Positions 56,085-64,000 of a stretch of DNA of 64,000 bases are shown piece after piece; the first letter of the stretch is position 1, and the number at the start of each line of letters is the position of its first letter. Location: NCBI RefSeq assembly GCF_021631985.1, contig NZ_CP070225.1, positions 9,858,001 to 9,922,000 of the forward strand. The letters are read 5' to 3'. The translations under genes and the position numbers were made by a program. The stretch comes from Sandaracinus amylolyticus. Its GTDB lineage: Bacteria; Myxococcota_A; Polyangia; Polyangiales; Sandaracinaceae. The notes under the pieces are model-generated. The model made no database searches. It saw only the letters and a program-made list of their open reading frames with translations, and was not told the origin of the DNA.

Positions 56085-56648
56085 ATGGCCACGGCTCCGC
56101 TCCCGAAGCTCTCCTACGCCGAGTACCTCGCGCTCGAGTCGAAGGGCGACGTGCGCCACGAGTACCTCCGCGGCGAGGTCTGGGCGATGGCGGGCGGAAC
56201 GCCCGAGCACGGCCGCATCCAGGTCGCGCTCGCGGCGGAGATCCGTCGTGCGCTCGGTCGGCGCCCGTGCGTGGTCCTCTCTTCGGACGTTCGCGTCCGG
56301 ATCGATGCATCCGACCGCACCACGTATCCCGATCTCTCGGTCGTGTGTGGAAAGCGAGAAGTGTCTGCGATCGACCCGCATGCGATCACGAACCCGGTCG
56401 TGATCGTCGAGGTCCTCTCGGAGTCGAGCGAGCGCGCGGATCGGGGCGAGAAGTTCGCGCACTACCGTCGTCTGAGCTCGCTCCAGGAGTACGTGCTCGT
56501 CGCGCAAGAGGCGCGTCGCATCGAGGTCTTCCGGCGCAGCACGGAGGGTTGGGTGCTCACCGAGGCCGGTCCCGGCGAGCAGCTCGTGCTCACGTCGATC
56601 GACGCGACGATCGCCGTCGACGACGTCTACTTCGACCCGACCGCGTGA
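56085..56648 (+). CDS. Uma2-family (DUF820) endonuclease-like protein
   Basis: A 187-residue protein with the Uma2 layout: YAEYLALESKGDVRHEYLRG, then EVWAMAGGTPEHGRIQVALA, YPDLSVVCGKRE, NPVVIVEVLSESSERADRGE and KFAHYRRLSSLQEYVLV. The PD-(D/E)XK nuclease-like residues are Asp in YPDLSVV, Glu in VIVEVLS and Lys in KFAHY. Members are widespread and of unknown biological role. It starts nine bases after the PP2C-like gene. Confidence 0.9.
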   Translation: MATAPLPKLSYAEYLALESKGDVRHEYLRGEVWAMAGGTPEHGRIQVALAAEIRRALGRRPCVVLSSDVRVRIDASDRTTYPDLSVVCGKREVSAIDPHAITNPVVIVEVLSESSERADRGEKFAHYRRLSSLQEYVLVAQEARRIEVFRRSTEGWVLTEAGPGEQLVLTSIDATIAVDDVYFDPTA

Positions 56649-56700
56649 TCGGCGACGTCGCGCGCGACCGTGTCGTCGTGGCCGTGTCCCGAGTTTCGGA

Positions 56701-57207
56701 ATGCGCGCACCGCTGGAGTATGATGCGCGCGTGCTCGCTGTTGGCACGCCCGCGCCCGTGTTCCTCGCTCGCACGACGCGCGGCGACTCGATCTCGCTCC
56801 GCGAGCTCCACGGCCGGATCGTGGTGCTCTACTTCTTCCGGCGCGCGTTCACGCCGAACTGCACCGTCGAGACGAAGGGCTTCCGCGACAACTACGCGGA
56901 GCTCGCGCAGCTCGGCAGCGAGGTCGTCGGCGTCTCGTGCGACGACTACGCGACCCAGTGCCGTTTCGCGGGGGCGCACGACGTGCGCTTCCCGATGATC
57001 GCCGACGAGGATCGCAGCATCTCGCGCGCCTACGACGTCTTCTTCCCGATCCTGCCGCTCAGCCACCGCGTCACGTACGTCATCGATCGCGAAGCGGTGA
57101 TCGCCGGCGTGTTCAACCACGAGTTCCAGGTCGTGAAGCACCTCGACGAGGTCGTTCGCTTCACGCGCGAGCTCGCGATGCGCAGCAAGCTCCCGCCCTC
57201 GCGCTGA
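56701..57207 (+). CDS. Peroxiredoxin (AhpC/TSA family)
   Basis: A 168-residue thioredoxin-fold peroxidase. The peroxidatic cysteine is in FTPNCTVETKGFRDNY (the BCP-type PxxxTxxC pattern with N for G), followed by GSEVVGVSCDDYATQCRFAG with two further Cys that could resolve it. It reduces peroxides with a thiol donor. No signal peptide. It converges on the Ser/Thr kinase across two hairpins. Confidence 0.88.
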   Translation: MRAPLEYDARVLAVGTPAPVFLARTTRGDSISLRELHGRIVVLYFFRRAFTPNCTVETKGFRDNYAELAQLGSEVVGVSCDDYATQCRFAGAHDVRFPMIADEDRSISRAYDVFFPILPLSHRVTYVIDREAVIAGVFNHEFQVVKHLDEVVRFTRELAMRSKLPPSR

Positions 57208-57227
57208 GCCCCGCAGCAAGCGAGCAA

Positions 57228-57286
57228 GCGGGTCGGGGACCCGCGCGCAGCTCGAGGGGTCGAGAGGGGAGGCGCGCAGCCTCCCC
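57228..57286. terminator. Pair of hairpins between convergent genes
   Basis: GCGGGTC-GGG-GACCCGC (57228-57244, perfect 7-bp stem) and GGGGAGGC-GCGCA-GCCTCCCC (57266-57286, perfect 8-bp stem) lie between the peroxiredoxin stop and the kinase stop at 57295. Each can serve one direction. Confidence 0.75.
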
Positions 57287-57294
57287 CGGGTGAA

Positions 57295-58770
57295 TCAGTG
57301 CGGGATGAGCCCCGCGAACCACGCCGCCGCGGCACCACCGGCCGCGAGCGCGATCGCGATCCCGACGTACACCGCCGCGCTGCTCTTCTTCTGCGGCGGC
57401 GCGCTCACCCGCTCCGGCACCACCGGCGCGACGCGCTGCTGCACGATCTGCGGCTGCGCGACCGGCTCGGGCGTGGGCCGCGACACCTCGGGCGCGCTCG
57501 CTCGCGGCGGCGTCGGCTCGGGCAGGTCTTCGAGCACCGACGCGAGATCCCCCGCGCGTGCATCCTCGATCCCCGACTCGCGCCAGCCGGGCTCGCTCTT
57601 GCTGCTCGTCCCGCGCCCGATCGCGCCGACCACGTCCTCGTCGTCGCTGAACCAGTCGGCGGGGTTCTCGAACGAACCCGCATCGAGCGGCTTCGCGCCC
57701 TCGCTCATGTCTTCCGGCGAGAGCCCCGCCGCGCCCGGCGCGTTCGGCGCGAGCGGATCGCTCATGTCGTCGAGCGACGTGAAGCGCAGCAGCTCTTCCT
57801 GGATCAGCCGATCGATGATCGACGCCTCGCGCGGACCACCGGTCTTCGCCGCCTTCTTCGCGTCGATGACGCCCTTCACGAGCGTCGCGATGTCGAACGA
57901 GTTCACCTTCAGCTGCTTGCCGAAGAGGTACCCGCTGAACGCATCGCCCATCTCGCGCGCGGTCTGGTAGCGCTCCTCCTTGTTCCTCGCGAGCGCCTTG
58001 CCGAGCACGGCCTCGAGGTCCGCGTCGACCTCGGGGTTCAAGCGCGCGAGCGACGGGATGTTCGCCTGCTGCACCAGCTTGACCGTCTGGTAGTCGGTCT
58101 CGCCGAGGAACAGACGACGACCCGCGAGCATCTCCCAGAGCACGATGCCGAGCGCGAAGATGTCGGTGCGCGCGTCGACCGGCTCGCCCATCGCGGCCTC
58201 GGGCGAGAGGTACGAGAACTTCCCCTTCACCACGCCGGGATCGGTCTTCTCGAGCTGCGTCGTCGCCTTCGCGAGGCCGAAGTCCGTGACCTTCACCTCG
58301 CCGCGCTTCGACAGGAGGATGTTCGGCGGCGAGATGTCGCGATGGACGATGTGCAGGTCCTCGCCCTCTTCGCTCTGCAGCTCGTGCGCGAACGAGAGGC
58401 CCGCGCACGCCTGGAGGCACAGGTAGACCGCCTCCTTCACGCCGATGCGCCGGCCCTGCTGCCGGTACTGTTCGATGACGGTCTTCAGATTGCAGCCGTC
58501 CACGAACTCCATGACGATGAAGTACGTGTTGTCGGCCGCGCCGATATCGAACACCGTCACGATGTTCGCGTGCGTGAGGCGCGCACCGAGCCGCGCCTCG
58601 TCGAGGAACATCGAGATGAAGTTCTTGTTCTGCGCGAGGTGAGGCAGAACGCGCTTGATCGCGACCTGCTTCTTGAAGCCCTGGACGGAGAGCGACTCGC
58701 CCTTGAACACCTCCGCCATGCCTCCGGCTTCGAGGCGCTCGGTGACGCGATATCGCTGCTCTGCGGCCAT
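57295..58770 (-). CDS. Ser/Thr protein kinase, HRDISPPN type, with C-terminal membrane helix
   Basis: This 491-residue kinase has a kinase domain at about 7-275: glycine loop RLEAGGMAEVFKG, ATP lysine K39 in AIKRV, catalytic loop VHRDISPPNILL, TDFGLAK, and KFSYLSPEAAMG. The catalytic loop has Ser where eukaryotic-like kinases have Lys (HRDxK), a change known in many myxobacterial kinases that are still considered active. A Pro-rich linker leads to one C-terminal membrane helix (AAVYVGIAIALAAGGAAAAW) with almost nothing beyond it. A sigma70-like promoter precedes it. Confidence 0.93.
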   Translation of the reverse strand: MAAEQRYRVTERLEAGGMAEVFKGESLSVQGFKKQVAIKRVLPHLAQNKNFISMFLDEARLGARLTHANIVTVFDIGAADNTYFIVMEFVDGCNLKTVIEQYRQQGRRIGVKEAVYLCLQACAGLSFAHELQSEEGEDLHIVHRDISPPNILLSKRGEVKVTDFGLAKATTQLEKTDPGVVKGKFSYLSPEAAMGEPVDARTDIFALGIVLWEMLAGRRLFLGETDYQTVKLVQQANIPSLARLNPEVDADLEAVLGKALARNKEERYQTAREMGDAFSGYLFGKQLKVNSFDIATLVKGVIDAKKAAKTGGPREASIIDRLIQEELLRFTSLDDMSDPLAPNAPGAAGLSPEDMSEGAKPLDAGSFENPADWFSDDEDVVGAIGRGTSSKSEPGWRESGIEDARAGDLASVLEDLPEPTPPRASAPEVSRPTPEPVAQPQIVQQRVAPVVPERVSAPPQKKSSAAVYVGIAIALAAGGAAAAWFAGLIPH

Positions 58771-58847
58771 GAACTCCTCGCGCGCCCCGCGCGGCTCTCA
58801 CGACGCCGAGCGGGCGCGATCGCCCCGTGATCCGGGGTCGAGGCGCG

Positions 58848-58876
58848 ATTGTAGGAACGCACGTGAAATACAGCAA
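58848..58876 (-). promoter_or_regulatory. Candidate sigma70 promoter of the Ser/Thr kinase
   Basis: On the minus strand, TTGCTG (58876-58871) and TACAAT (58853-58848, five of six for TATAAT) are 17 bases apart, giving a leader of about 70 bases to the start at 58770. The -10 and the spacing are good; the -35 is partial. Confidence 0.5.
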
Positions 58877-58965
58877 GCAATGCGTGAGACACGCCGAATC
58901 CCTTGGAATTGAAGGTGTTCGGAGCGCCTTGACCGGAGCCGTTCGGGCGGCTTGACTGACGCCCG

Positions 58966-59640
58966 GTGACACGCCCGGTGCTGCTCGCTCCCTCGATCCT
59001 CTCGGCCGACTTCGCGCGGCTCGGAGAGGAGGTCCGCGCCCTCGACGCTGCTGGCGCGGACTGGATCCACGTCGACGTGATGGACGGTCGCTTCGTCCCG
59101 AACATCACGATCGGACCGCCCGTCGTCGCGGCGCTGCGACGCATCACGAAGTCGCCGCTCGACGTGCACCTGATGATCGTCGAGCCGGAGCGCTGGGTCG
59201 ACGCGTTCGCCGAGGCGGGCGCCGACGTGATCACGGTGCACGCCGAGGCGACCACGCACCTGCACCGCACGCTCCAGGCGATCCGCGCGGCGGGGAAGAA
59301 GGCGGGCGTCTCGCTCAACCCGCACACGCCCGAGGACGTGCTGCGCTACGTGATCGGCGATCTCGATCTCGTGCTCGTGATGAGCGTGAACCCGGGCTTC
59401 GGCGGGCAGTCGTTCATCCCCGAGGTGCTCCCCAAGATCACGAAGCTGCGCGCGATGATCGACGCATCGGGCAAGGACGTCCGGCTCGAGGTCGACGGCG
59501 GCATCAAGGTGGGCACCGCGTCGCGCGTGGTCGCGGCGGGCGCCGACGTGCTCGTCGCGGGCAACGCGGTGTTCGCTGGCGGCGACTATGCCGCGTCGAT
59601 CGCCGCGCTCCGCGCGGACGCGTCGAGAGGTTCTCTGTGA
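58966..59640 (+). CDS. rpe: Ribulose-phosphate 3-epimerase
   Basis: A 224-residue TIM barrel that interconverts ribulose-5-phosphate and xylulose-5-phosphate in the pentose phosphate pathway. Signatures: [73 protein letters not shown], and LEVDGGIK, with both metal-binding His/Asp pairs. The GTG start is the one that gives the expected N-terminus. Its stop overlaps the next gene start (GTGA). Confidence 0.97.
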   Translation: MTRPVLLAPSILSADFARLGEEVRALDAAGADWIHVDVMDGRFVPNITIGPPVVAALRRITKSPLDVHLMIVEPERWVDAFAEAGADVITVHAEATTHLHRTLQAIRAAGKKAGVSLNPHTPEDVLRYVIGDLDLVLVMSVNPGFGGQSFIPEVLPKITKLRAMIDASGKDVRLEVDGGIKVGTASRVVAAGADVLVAGNAVFAGGDYAASIAALRADASRGSL

Positions 59641-61043
59641 GCCAGGATACGAACCCCGCTCTGACCACCATCTTCGTCGAGGATCGCGCCACCAAGCGCC
59701 GCTTGCGCAAGGCGCGGCTCGTGGTCTCGGAAGGGCCCGATCGCGGCAAGGATCTCTCGATCGAGCGCGAGCGCATCACCGTGGGCCGCAGCGTGATCTG
59801 CGACATGGTGCTCGCGGACAAGGCGGTCAGCGGCACGCACTTCGAGGTGGTCGCGAACGAGCAGGGCTTCCTGCTGCGCGACCTCGACTCGACGAACGGC
59901 ACGTTCTGCGGCGCGTCGGCGTCGAGCGAGGCGCTGCGCATCCGCGAGGTCTGGATCAAGCCGGGCGCGACGATCCGCGTCGGGCAGACACAGATCCGCT
60001 TCGAGCCGGTCCAGGGGACCGTGGACATCGACCTCTCGAGCGACGATCGCTTCTTCGAGCTCGTCGGCAAGAGCGTGCGGATGCGCGAGATCTTCGCGAC
60101 GCTCGCGAAGGTCGGTCCCACCGAGCTCACGGTGTTGATCCGCGGCGAGACCGGCACCGGCAAGGAGCTCGTCGCGCGCGCGCTCCATCGCGCGTCGCGC
60201 CGCACGTCGTCGCCGCTCGTGGTGCAGGACTGCTCGGCGATCCCCAAGGAGCTGATCGAGAGCACGCTCTTCGGGCACGAGCGCGGCGCGTTCACGGGCG
60301 CGACCGATCGTCACCGCGGCAGCTTCGAGCAGGCGGACGGCGGGACGATCTTCCTCGACGAGCTCGGCGAGCTCGACCTCGCGCTCCAGCCGAAGCTGCT
60401 GCGCGTCCTCGAGAACCGCGAGATCAAGCGCGTCGGCGGCGATCGAACGATCCCGGTGAACGTGCGCGTGGTCGCGGCGACGAACCGCGACCTCCGGCAG
60501 ATGGTCAACGAGGGCACGTTCCGCGAGGACCTCTACTACCGGCTCAGCGTGGTGCAGATCGATCTGCCGCCGCTCCGCGAGCGCCCCGAGGACGTGCCGC
60601 TGCTGGTCGAGCACTTCCTCTCCGACGTCGCGTCGCGACGATGGCCCGGCGAGGCGCGTCGCTTCACGATCACGGCCGACGCGATGTCGCGGCTGCAGGC
60701 CTACCCGTGGCCCGGCAACATCCGCGAGCTGAAGAACACGGTCGAGCGCGCCGCGTCGCTCGCCGACGGCACCGAGCTCGGGGTGCGCGACCTCTTGCCG
60801 AGCTCGCAGAAGACGCCGCCGGTGCCGCTGCCCGGCGGCAACGCCGAGAAGTTCGTCGAGGAGGGCCTGCCCTTCAAGGAAGCGAAGCAGCGCGTGCTCG
60901 ACGCGTTCGAGGCCACGTACCTCAAGGCGCTGCTCGACAAGCACGGCGGCAACGTGACCCGCAGCGCGAACGCCGCGGGCCTGACGCGCTACCACCTGCG
61001 CGAGCTCGCGAAGCGCTACGGCATCCGCGACACCGGCGAGTGA
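59637..61043 (+). CDS. FHA-domain sigma54-dependent transcriptional activator
   Basis: A 468-residue enhancer-binding protein. It has an N-terminal FHA domain (about 25-125: [20 protein letters not shown], then [19 protein letters not shown]) that would bind a phosphothreonine, an AAA+ core (Walker [15 protein letters not shown] sigma54 loop, [20 protein letters not shown]), and a C-terminal Fis-type helix-turn-helix ([20 protein letters not shown]). The FHA domain links it to Ser/Thr kinase signalling, and a kinase gene is nearby on the other strand. It overlaps rpe by four bases (GTGA), so it is co-expressed with a housekeeping gene. Confidence 0.96.
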   Translation: MSQDTNPALTTIFVEDRATKRRLRKARLVVSEGPDRGKDLSIERERITVGRSVICDMVLADKAVSGTHFEVVANEQGFLLRDLDSTNGTFCGASASSEALRIREVWIKPGATIRVGQTQIRFEPVQGTVDIDLSSDDRFFELVGKSVRMREIFATLAKVGPTELTVLIRGETGTGKELVARALHRASRRTSSPLVVQDCSAIPKELIESTLFGHERGAFTGATDRHRGSFEQADGGTIFLDELGELDLALQPKLLRVLENREIKRVGGDRTIPVNVRVVAATNRDLRQMVNEGTFREDLYYRLSVVQIDLPPLRERPEDVPLLVEHFLSDVASRRWPGEARRFTITADAMSRLQAYPWPGNIRELKNTVERAASLADGTELGVRDLLPSSQKTPPVPLPGGNAEKFVEEGLPFKEAKQRVLDAFEATYLKALLDKHGGNVTRSANAAGLTRYHLRELAKRYGIRDTGE

Positions 61044-61051
61044 TCAGTCCA

Positions 61052-61115
61052 GCTGGAGTGCTCGCCAGCGCAGGACCCGTGCGGAGCACGTGGCCCCTGA
61101 GCGGGCGAGCCGATG
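61052..61115 (+). repeat. Dispersed hairpin repeat, decayed copy 6
   Basis: GGAGTGCTCG and GAGCGGGCGAGCCGATG match the ends of the other five copies, but the middle lacks the GCGCGCGAAGCGCGCG palindrome and is shorter. It lies between the convergent sigma54 activator and the lipoprotein gene ending at 61131. It looks like a degraded member. Confidence 0.6.
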
Positions 61116-61130
61116 TTGGTTGGACACTCT

Positions 61131-61610
61131 TCACTGCTGAACGAGCGAGGCGGGCGCGAAGTGTCGCTCCGCCGCGCTCCGGTGCACCGTCGAGGGGAGC
61201 CAGTGGCAGCCCTCGCCCTGGCACACCAGCACGTAGGTCGCGCGCACGCCGCAGCCCACCACGCCGCGGCTCGACGCGCCGAGCGTGACCACCTCGAGAT
61301 CCGCGACCGGGCACTCGAGCTCGAAGCTCGCGCGGATCGCGAGATCGTCGATCGCGATCCACTCGCAGGCGCGCGTGCCCTCGCACACGCTGCGGTACTC
61401 GCGCTGCGCGCCGCATCCCGCGGCGGCCACGTGACGGGGCGCGAGCTCGACCAACGACGCGCGCTCGCACCCGAGGTCGACGCGCGCCCGCGCGAGGAGC
61501 TCGGCGCGTGTCTCGCCGCGCGCTGGGAGTGGGCTCGCGACCGGCGCGCGCACCGCGCATCCCGCCACCAACGCCCACGCGAGCGCCATTCCGATCGTTC
61601 TCCGCCGCAT
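61131..61610 (-). CDS. Small lipoprotein with duplicated Cys motif
   Basis: A 159-residue protein from an ATG preceded by GGAGGGG. The lipoprotein signal ends in LVAGC. The mature part holds two similar blocks (DLGCERASLVELAPRHVAAA, then GCGAQREYRSVC, and ELECPVADLEVVTLGASSRG, then VVGCGVRATYVLVC), each with Cys in a C...GCG...Y...C pattern ending in a C-x-W element, suggesting two copies of one disulphide-stabilised domain. Function unknown; outer-membrane lipoprotein likely. Confidence 0.82.
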   Translation of the reverse strand: MRRRTIGMALAWALVAGCAVRAPVASPLPARGETRAELLARARVDLGCERASLVELAPRHVAAAGCGAQREYRSVCEGTRACEWIAIDDLAIRASFELECPVADLEVVTLGASSRGVVGCGVRATYVLVCQGEGCHWLPSTVHRSAAERHFAPASLVQQ

Positions 61611-61701
61611 CGTCCCCTCCGCTGCGTGCCTGCGCGCGAGCATCTCACGAAGCGCGACGATCAGCGTGACCCGCGGAGCGATTTCGTGCTCGGATGAGCG
61701 C

Positions 61702-62701
61702 GTGGACGTGCTGGTCATCGGCGGCTCGCGCTTCATGGGAAGACAGCTCGCCGCGCGCCTGGTCGCGCACGGAGTGCGCACGACGCTGCTGAACCGCGGG
61801 GACGCACGAGGACGGGCTCGGCGCGAACGTCGAGCGCCTCGTCGCGGATCGCACGAACGAGAGCTTCGATCGTGCGCTCGACGGGCGCCGCTTCGACGCG
61901 GTGATCGACTTCGCGGGCTACACAGCGGACGACCTCGCGCGCGCCGTGCGCGTGCTCTCGGGCAGGGTCGGGCACTACCTCTTCGTGAGCACCGGACAGG
62001 TGTACCTGGTGCGCGAGGGATGCCCCTCTCCCTCGCGCGAAGAAGACGCCGACGGTCCGTTGGTCGCGCCCCCGGAGCACCCGTTCGATCGCGAGGAGTA
62101 CGAGTACGGCATCGGCAAGCGCGAGGCCGAGGGCGTGCTCGCGCGCGCGCACCAGGACACCGGGTTCCCTGCGACGTGCGTGCGGATCCCGATGGTGCAC
62201 GGCCCGAACGATCCGCACCGGCGCATCGAGCGCGTGATCGCGCGCGTGCTCGACGGCGGCCCGGTGCTCGCGCCGCGCCCCCACGCGACGGTGCGGCACG
62301 TCCACGGGCCGACGATCGCATCGATGCTGGTGTCGATGATCGGAGTGCGGCGGATGATGGGGCGCGCGTTCAACGTCGCGCCTTCGGAGCCCACGACGGT
62401 GTGCGCGTTCCTCGAGCGCATCGTGCGTCACCTCGGGAGCGACGCGCCGGTGGTGCCGGTCGACGACGCGGTGCTCGCGTCCTCCGGGCTGCGCGCCGAG
62501 GACGTGTGCCCGATCGGCGGGCGCTGGATGTCGGTGCTCGATCCGGCGCGCGCGGTGCGCGAGCTCGGGCTCGTGCATCCGCCGGCCGACGTGTGGCTGC
62601 CCGGCGTGATCGACGCGGTGCTCGCGACGATGGGTCGCGAGCCGCTGCCCGATCTCGCGCATCGTGATCGCGAGCGCGCGGTCGCCGCGGCGCGGCGCTG
62701 A
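61702..62701 (+). pseudogene. NAD-dependent epimerase/reductase, frameshifted at a G4 tract
   Basis: The N-terminus reads VDVLVIGGSRFMGRQLAARL, then VAHGVRTTLLNRG, a Rossmann start of the extended SDR family. At GGGG (61798-61801) the frame is lost. Removing one G gives the normal continuation THEDGLGANVERLVADRTNE, and from VIDFAGYTADDLARAV on the protein runs unbroken in the shifted frame to 62701. The whole would be about 330 residues with a catalytic-type motif YEYGIGKREAE. It is either a disabled gene, a programmed shift or a read error. Family: nucleoside-sugar-type epimerase. Confidence 0.85.
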
Positions 62702-62704
62702 GCA

Positions 62705-62784
62705 CGCCAACTCGGTTGTCGCTCGACCGGGTCGAGCATCCCGAGAATCCGCACGAATTGCACGGATCGCCAACTCGGTTGGCG
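62705..62784. repeat. Direct repeat and hairpin in an intergenic gap
   Basis: CGCCAACTCGGTTG occurs at 62705-62718 and 62768-62781. The second copy continues into GCG, completing the hairpin CGCCAAC-TCG-GTTGGCG. Between them CTCGAC-CGG-GTCGAG forms another. The last could terminate the epimerase gene. The gap up to 62855 holds nothing else. Confidence 0.55.
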
Positions 62785-62855
62785 GTGCGTTGTGCGGGGC
62801 GACCGAGGTTCGCGAGGCCCGCGCGGGCGGCTCGTTCGTTGCTCGGCTGCGTCCC

Positions 62856-64000
62856 ATGCATCGACGAACAGCGATCCTCGGGGTGTTGGCCTTCGCCCTC
62901 GCGGGCTGCGCGACCGAGATCGAGCGCACGACCGCGGAGGGCTGCCGCGTGATCGAGACGCACGATCGGGCCGCAGCGGAGTCGCCGCGCGGGCTCGACG
63001 TCGTCATCGCGGTGGACTCCTCGCCGGCGAGCGCACCGCTGCGATCGGCGCTCGCCGCGCGCGCCGCGTCGATCGCGCGCTCGGTGGTCACGCGCGCCGA
63101 GGCGGGCGACCTGCGCCGCCTGACGCGCGACGTGCGGATCACCGTGGTCGGTGGTGACCTCGGCTGCGATGCCACACCGAGCGAGCCTCCGCGGGCACGC
63201 ACCCGGCCCTCGAGCGGCGGGCCCGCGACCTGCGCCGCGGAGTACGCGCCGCAGCAGGAGTGGCCCGCGCAGGGCTCCGAGGCGATCGCGAGCGCGGTCG
63301 AGTGCCTCGCGTGGGCCACCGATACGTGCGACGCGCAGCGGCCGATGCTCGCGGCGCTCGACGCGGTGAGCGGCATCGAGGGCGTGCGCCGCGACGGCTC
63401 GGCCCTGCTCGTCTACGTCGTGAGCGCGGTCGACGAAGCGCCGGGGCTCGAGGTCGAGGAGATCCGCCCGCGCGTCGACAGGCTGGGGCCGTTCGTGGTC
63501 GAGCTCGGGGTGGTCGCGGGCGTGCCCGGCGATCTCGATCCGCTCTCGAGCCCCACGGCGATCACCGACGGGCTGCGTGATCCGCGCTTCGAGGGCGGCA
63601 CCGCGTGCGCGATCGAGGGCGCGAGCGTGCCCACCACGCCGCGGCTCCTCGCGCTCGCTGCCGAGGCTGGCCACGCCGGGTTCGGGTCGGCGTTCGCGAG
63701 CTCGCTCTGCGGGCCGGTCCCGCCGGCGGCGACCAGGATCGCGAGCTCGGGCCTCTCGGCCCTCTGCCTCTCGCGGATCCCGGCGGTCGATCCGCTCACG
63801 TCGTTGACCCGCTGCACCGTCACCGAGACGCCGCTCGACGACCTGTCCGCCACGCCGTGCGCCGATCGGATCGGGCGCGATCCCACGCCGCTCGCGGTCG
63901 ACGCCGAAGGGCGCGAGACCTGCGCGATCCTGCAGGTCGCGACGGAGGACGAGGACGGGTTCTTCGTCGGCGCGCCGAGCGAGACGTGCGGCGATCAGCC
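62856..64000 (+). CDS. Lipoprotein of unknown function (partial, runs off the window)
   Basis: An open frame with lipoprotein signal MHRRTAILGVLAFALAGCAT (lipobox LAGC) from ATG 62856 to the window end, at least 381 codons. The mature part has paired Cys (for example GCDATPSEPP, ATCAAEYAPQQ, ATDTCDAQRPM). Its LDVVIAVDSSPAS followed by LLVYVVSAVD, with strand-helix alternation, resembles a VWA-like fold (D-S-S as in MIDAS DxSxS, but the third position is P-A-S rather than S). This pattern recurs in Myxococcota as secreted VWA lipoproteins. It is complete at the 5' end only. Confidence 0.8.
   Translation, partial: MHRRTAILGVLAFALAGCATEIERTTAEGCRVIETHDRAAAESPRGLDVVIAVDSSPASAPLRSALAARAASIARSVVTRAEAGDLRRLTRDVRITVVGGDLGCDATPSEPPRARTRPSSGGPATCAAEYAPQQEWPAQGSEAIASAVECLAWATDTCDAQRPMLAALDAVSGIEGVRRDGSALLVYVVSAVDEAPGLEVEEIRPRVDRLGPFVVELGVVAGVPGDLDPLSSPTAITDGLRDPRFEGGTACAIEGASVPTTPRLLALAAEAGHAGFGSAFASSLCGPVPPAATRIASSGLSALCLSRIPAVDPLTSLTRCTVTETPLDDLSATPCADRIGRDPTPLAVDAEGRETCAILQVATEDEDGFFVGAPSETCGDQ

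Overview
This 64 kb window is dense, very GC-rich bacterial chromosome with about 53 intact, partial or frameshifted protein genes. I see no rRNA, tRNA, CRISPR array, transposase or phage gene. The gene repertoire points to a myxobacterium (Myxococcota), most likely of the Sandaracinaceae type: cysteine-rich DUF4215-type repeats, several myxobacterial Ser/Thr kinases with a C-terminal membrane segment, DUF4388 (PATAN) fused to a response-regulator receiver, many histidine kinases, many small lipoproteins, and TPR and VWA proteins. The lineage is inferred from family content alone; no marker gene is present.

Layout. (1) 1-4.5 kb: end of a GNAT acetyltransferase, then a minus-strand enoyl-CoA hydratase / thiolase / Gfo-Idh-MocA operon, and a divergent catalase-related gene. 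(2) 4.5-14.5 kb: a receiver-DUF4388-TPR fusion, small secreted proteins including a divergent paralogous pair, a hemerythrin, a CAP-domain lipoprotein preceded by a G-rich hexamer repeat, and a PEGA-domain Ser/Thr kinase. (3) 14.5-21.8 kb: a SnoaL-like gene, a 1466-residue kinase with two complete histidine-kinase modules and two receivers, and a RegB/RegA-like redox pair. (4) 22-30.4 kb: a minus-strand operon of SPFH/zinc-ribbon protein, Cys-rich secreted protein, MoxR AAA+ ATPase and VWA protein, with a second, secreted VWA protein transcribed divergently. (5) 30.4-41.2 kb: msrB/pirin/DoxX with a divergent LysR, a U32 (RlhA-type) protein, a metallo-beta-lactamase-fold hydrolase, mutY, a DUF4215 lipoprotein and SlyD. 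(6) 41.5-50.4 kb: a seven-gene plus-strand operon of a double cNMP-binding protein, two histidine kinases (the second with a degenerate ATP site), MoxR, DUF58, transglutaminase and a frameshifted envelope protein. (7) 50.5-64 kb: a Cys-rich lipoprotein, a TPR giant, a PP2C-like protein, Uma2, peroxiredoxin, a Ser/Thr kinase, rpe, an FHA-sigma54 activator, a small lipoprotein, a frameshifted NAD-dependent epimerase and a partial lipoprotein.

The non-coding DNA is also informative. A family of roughly 90-bp hairpin repeats occurs six times; five copies lie between convergent genes and four of those form head-to-tail pairs. The most system-like loci are the SPFH-MoxR-VWA operon and the kinase-MoxR-DUF58-transglutaminase operon. 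All functional statements come from reading motifs by eye; no database search was run.
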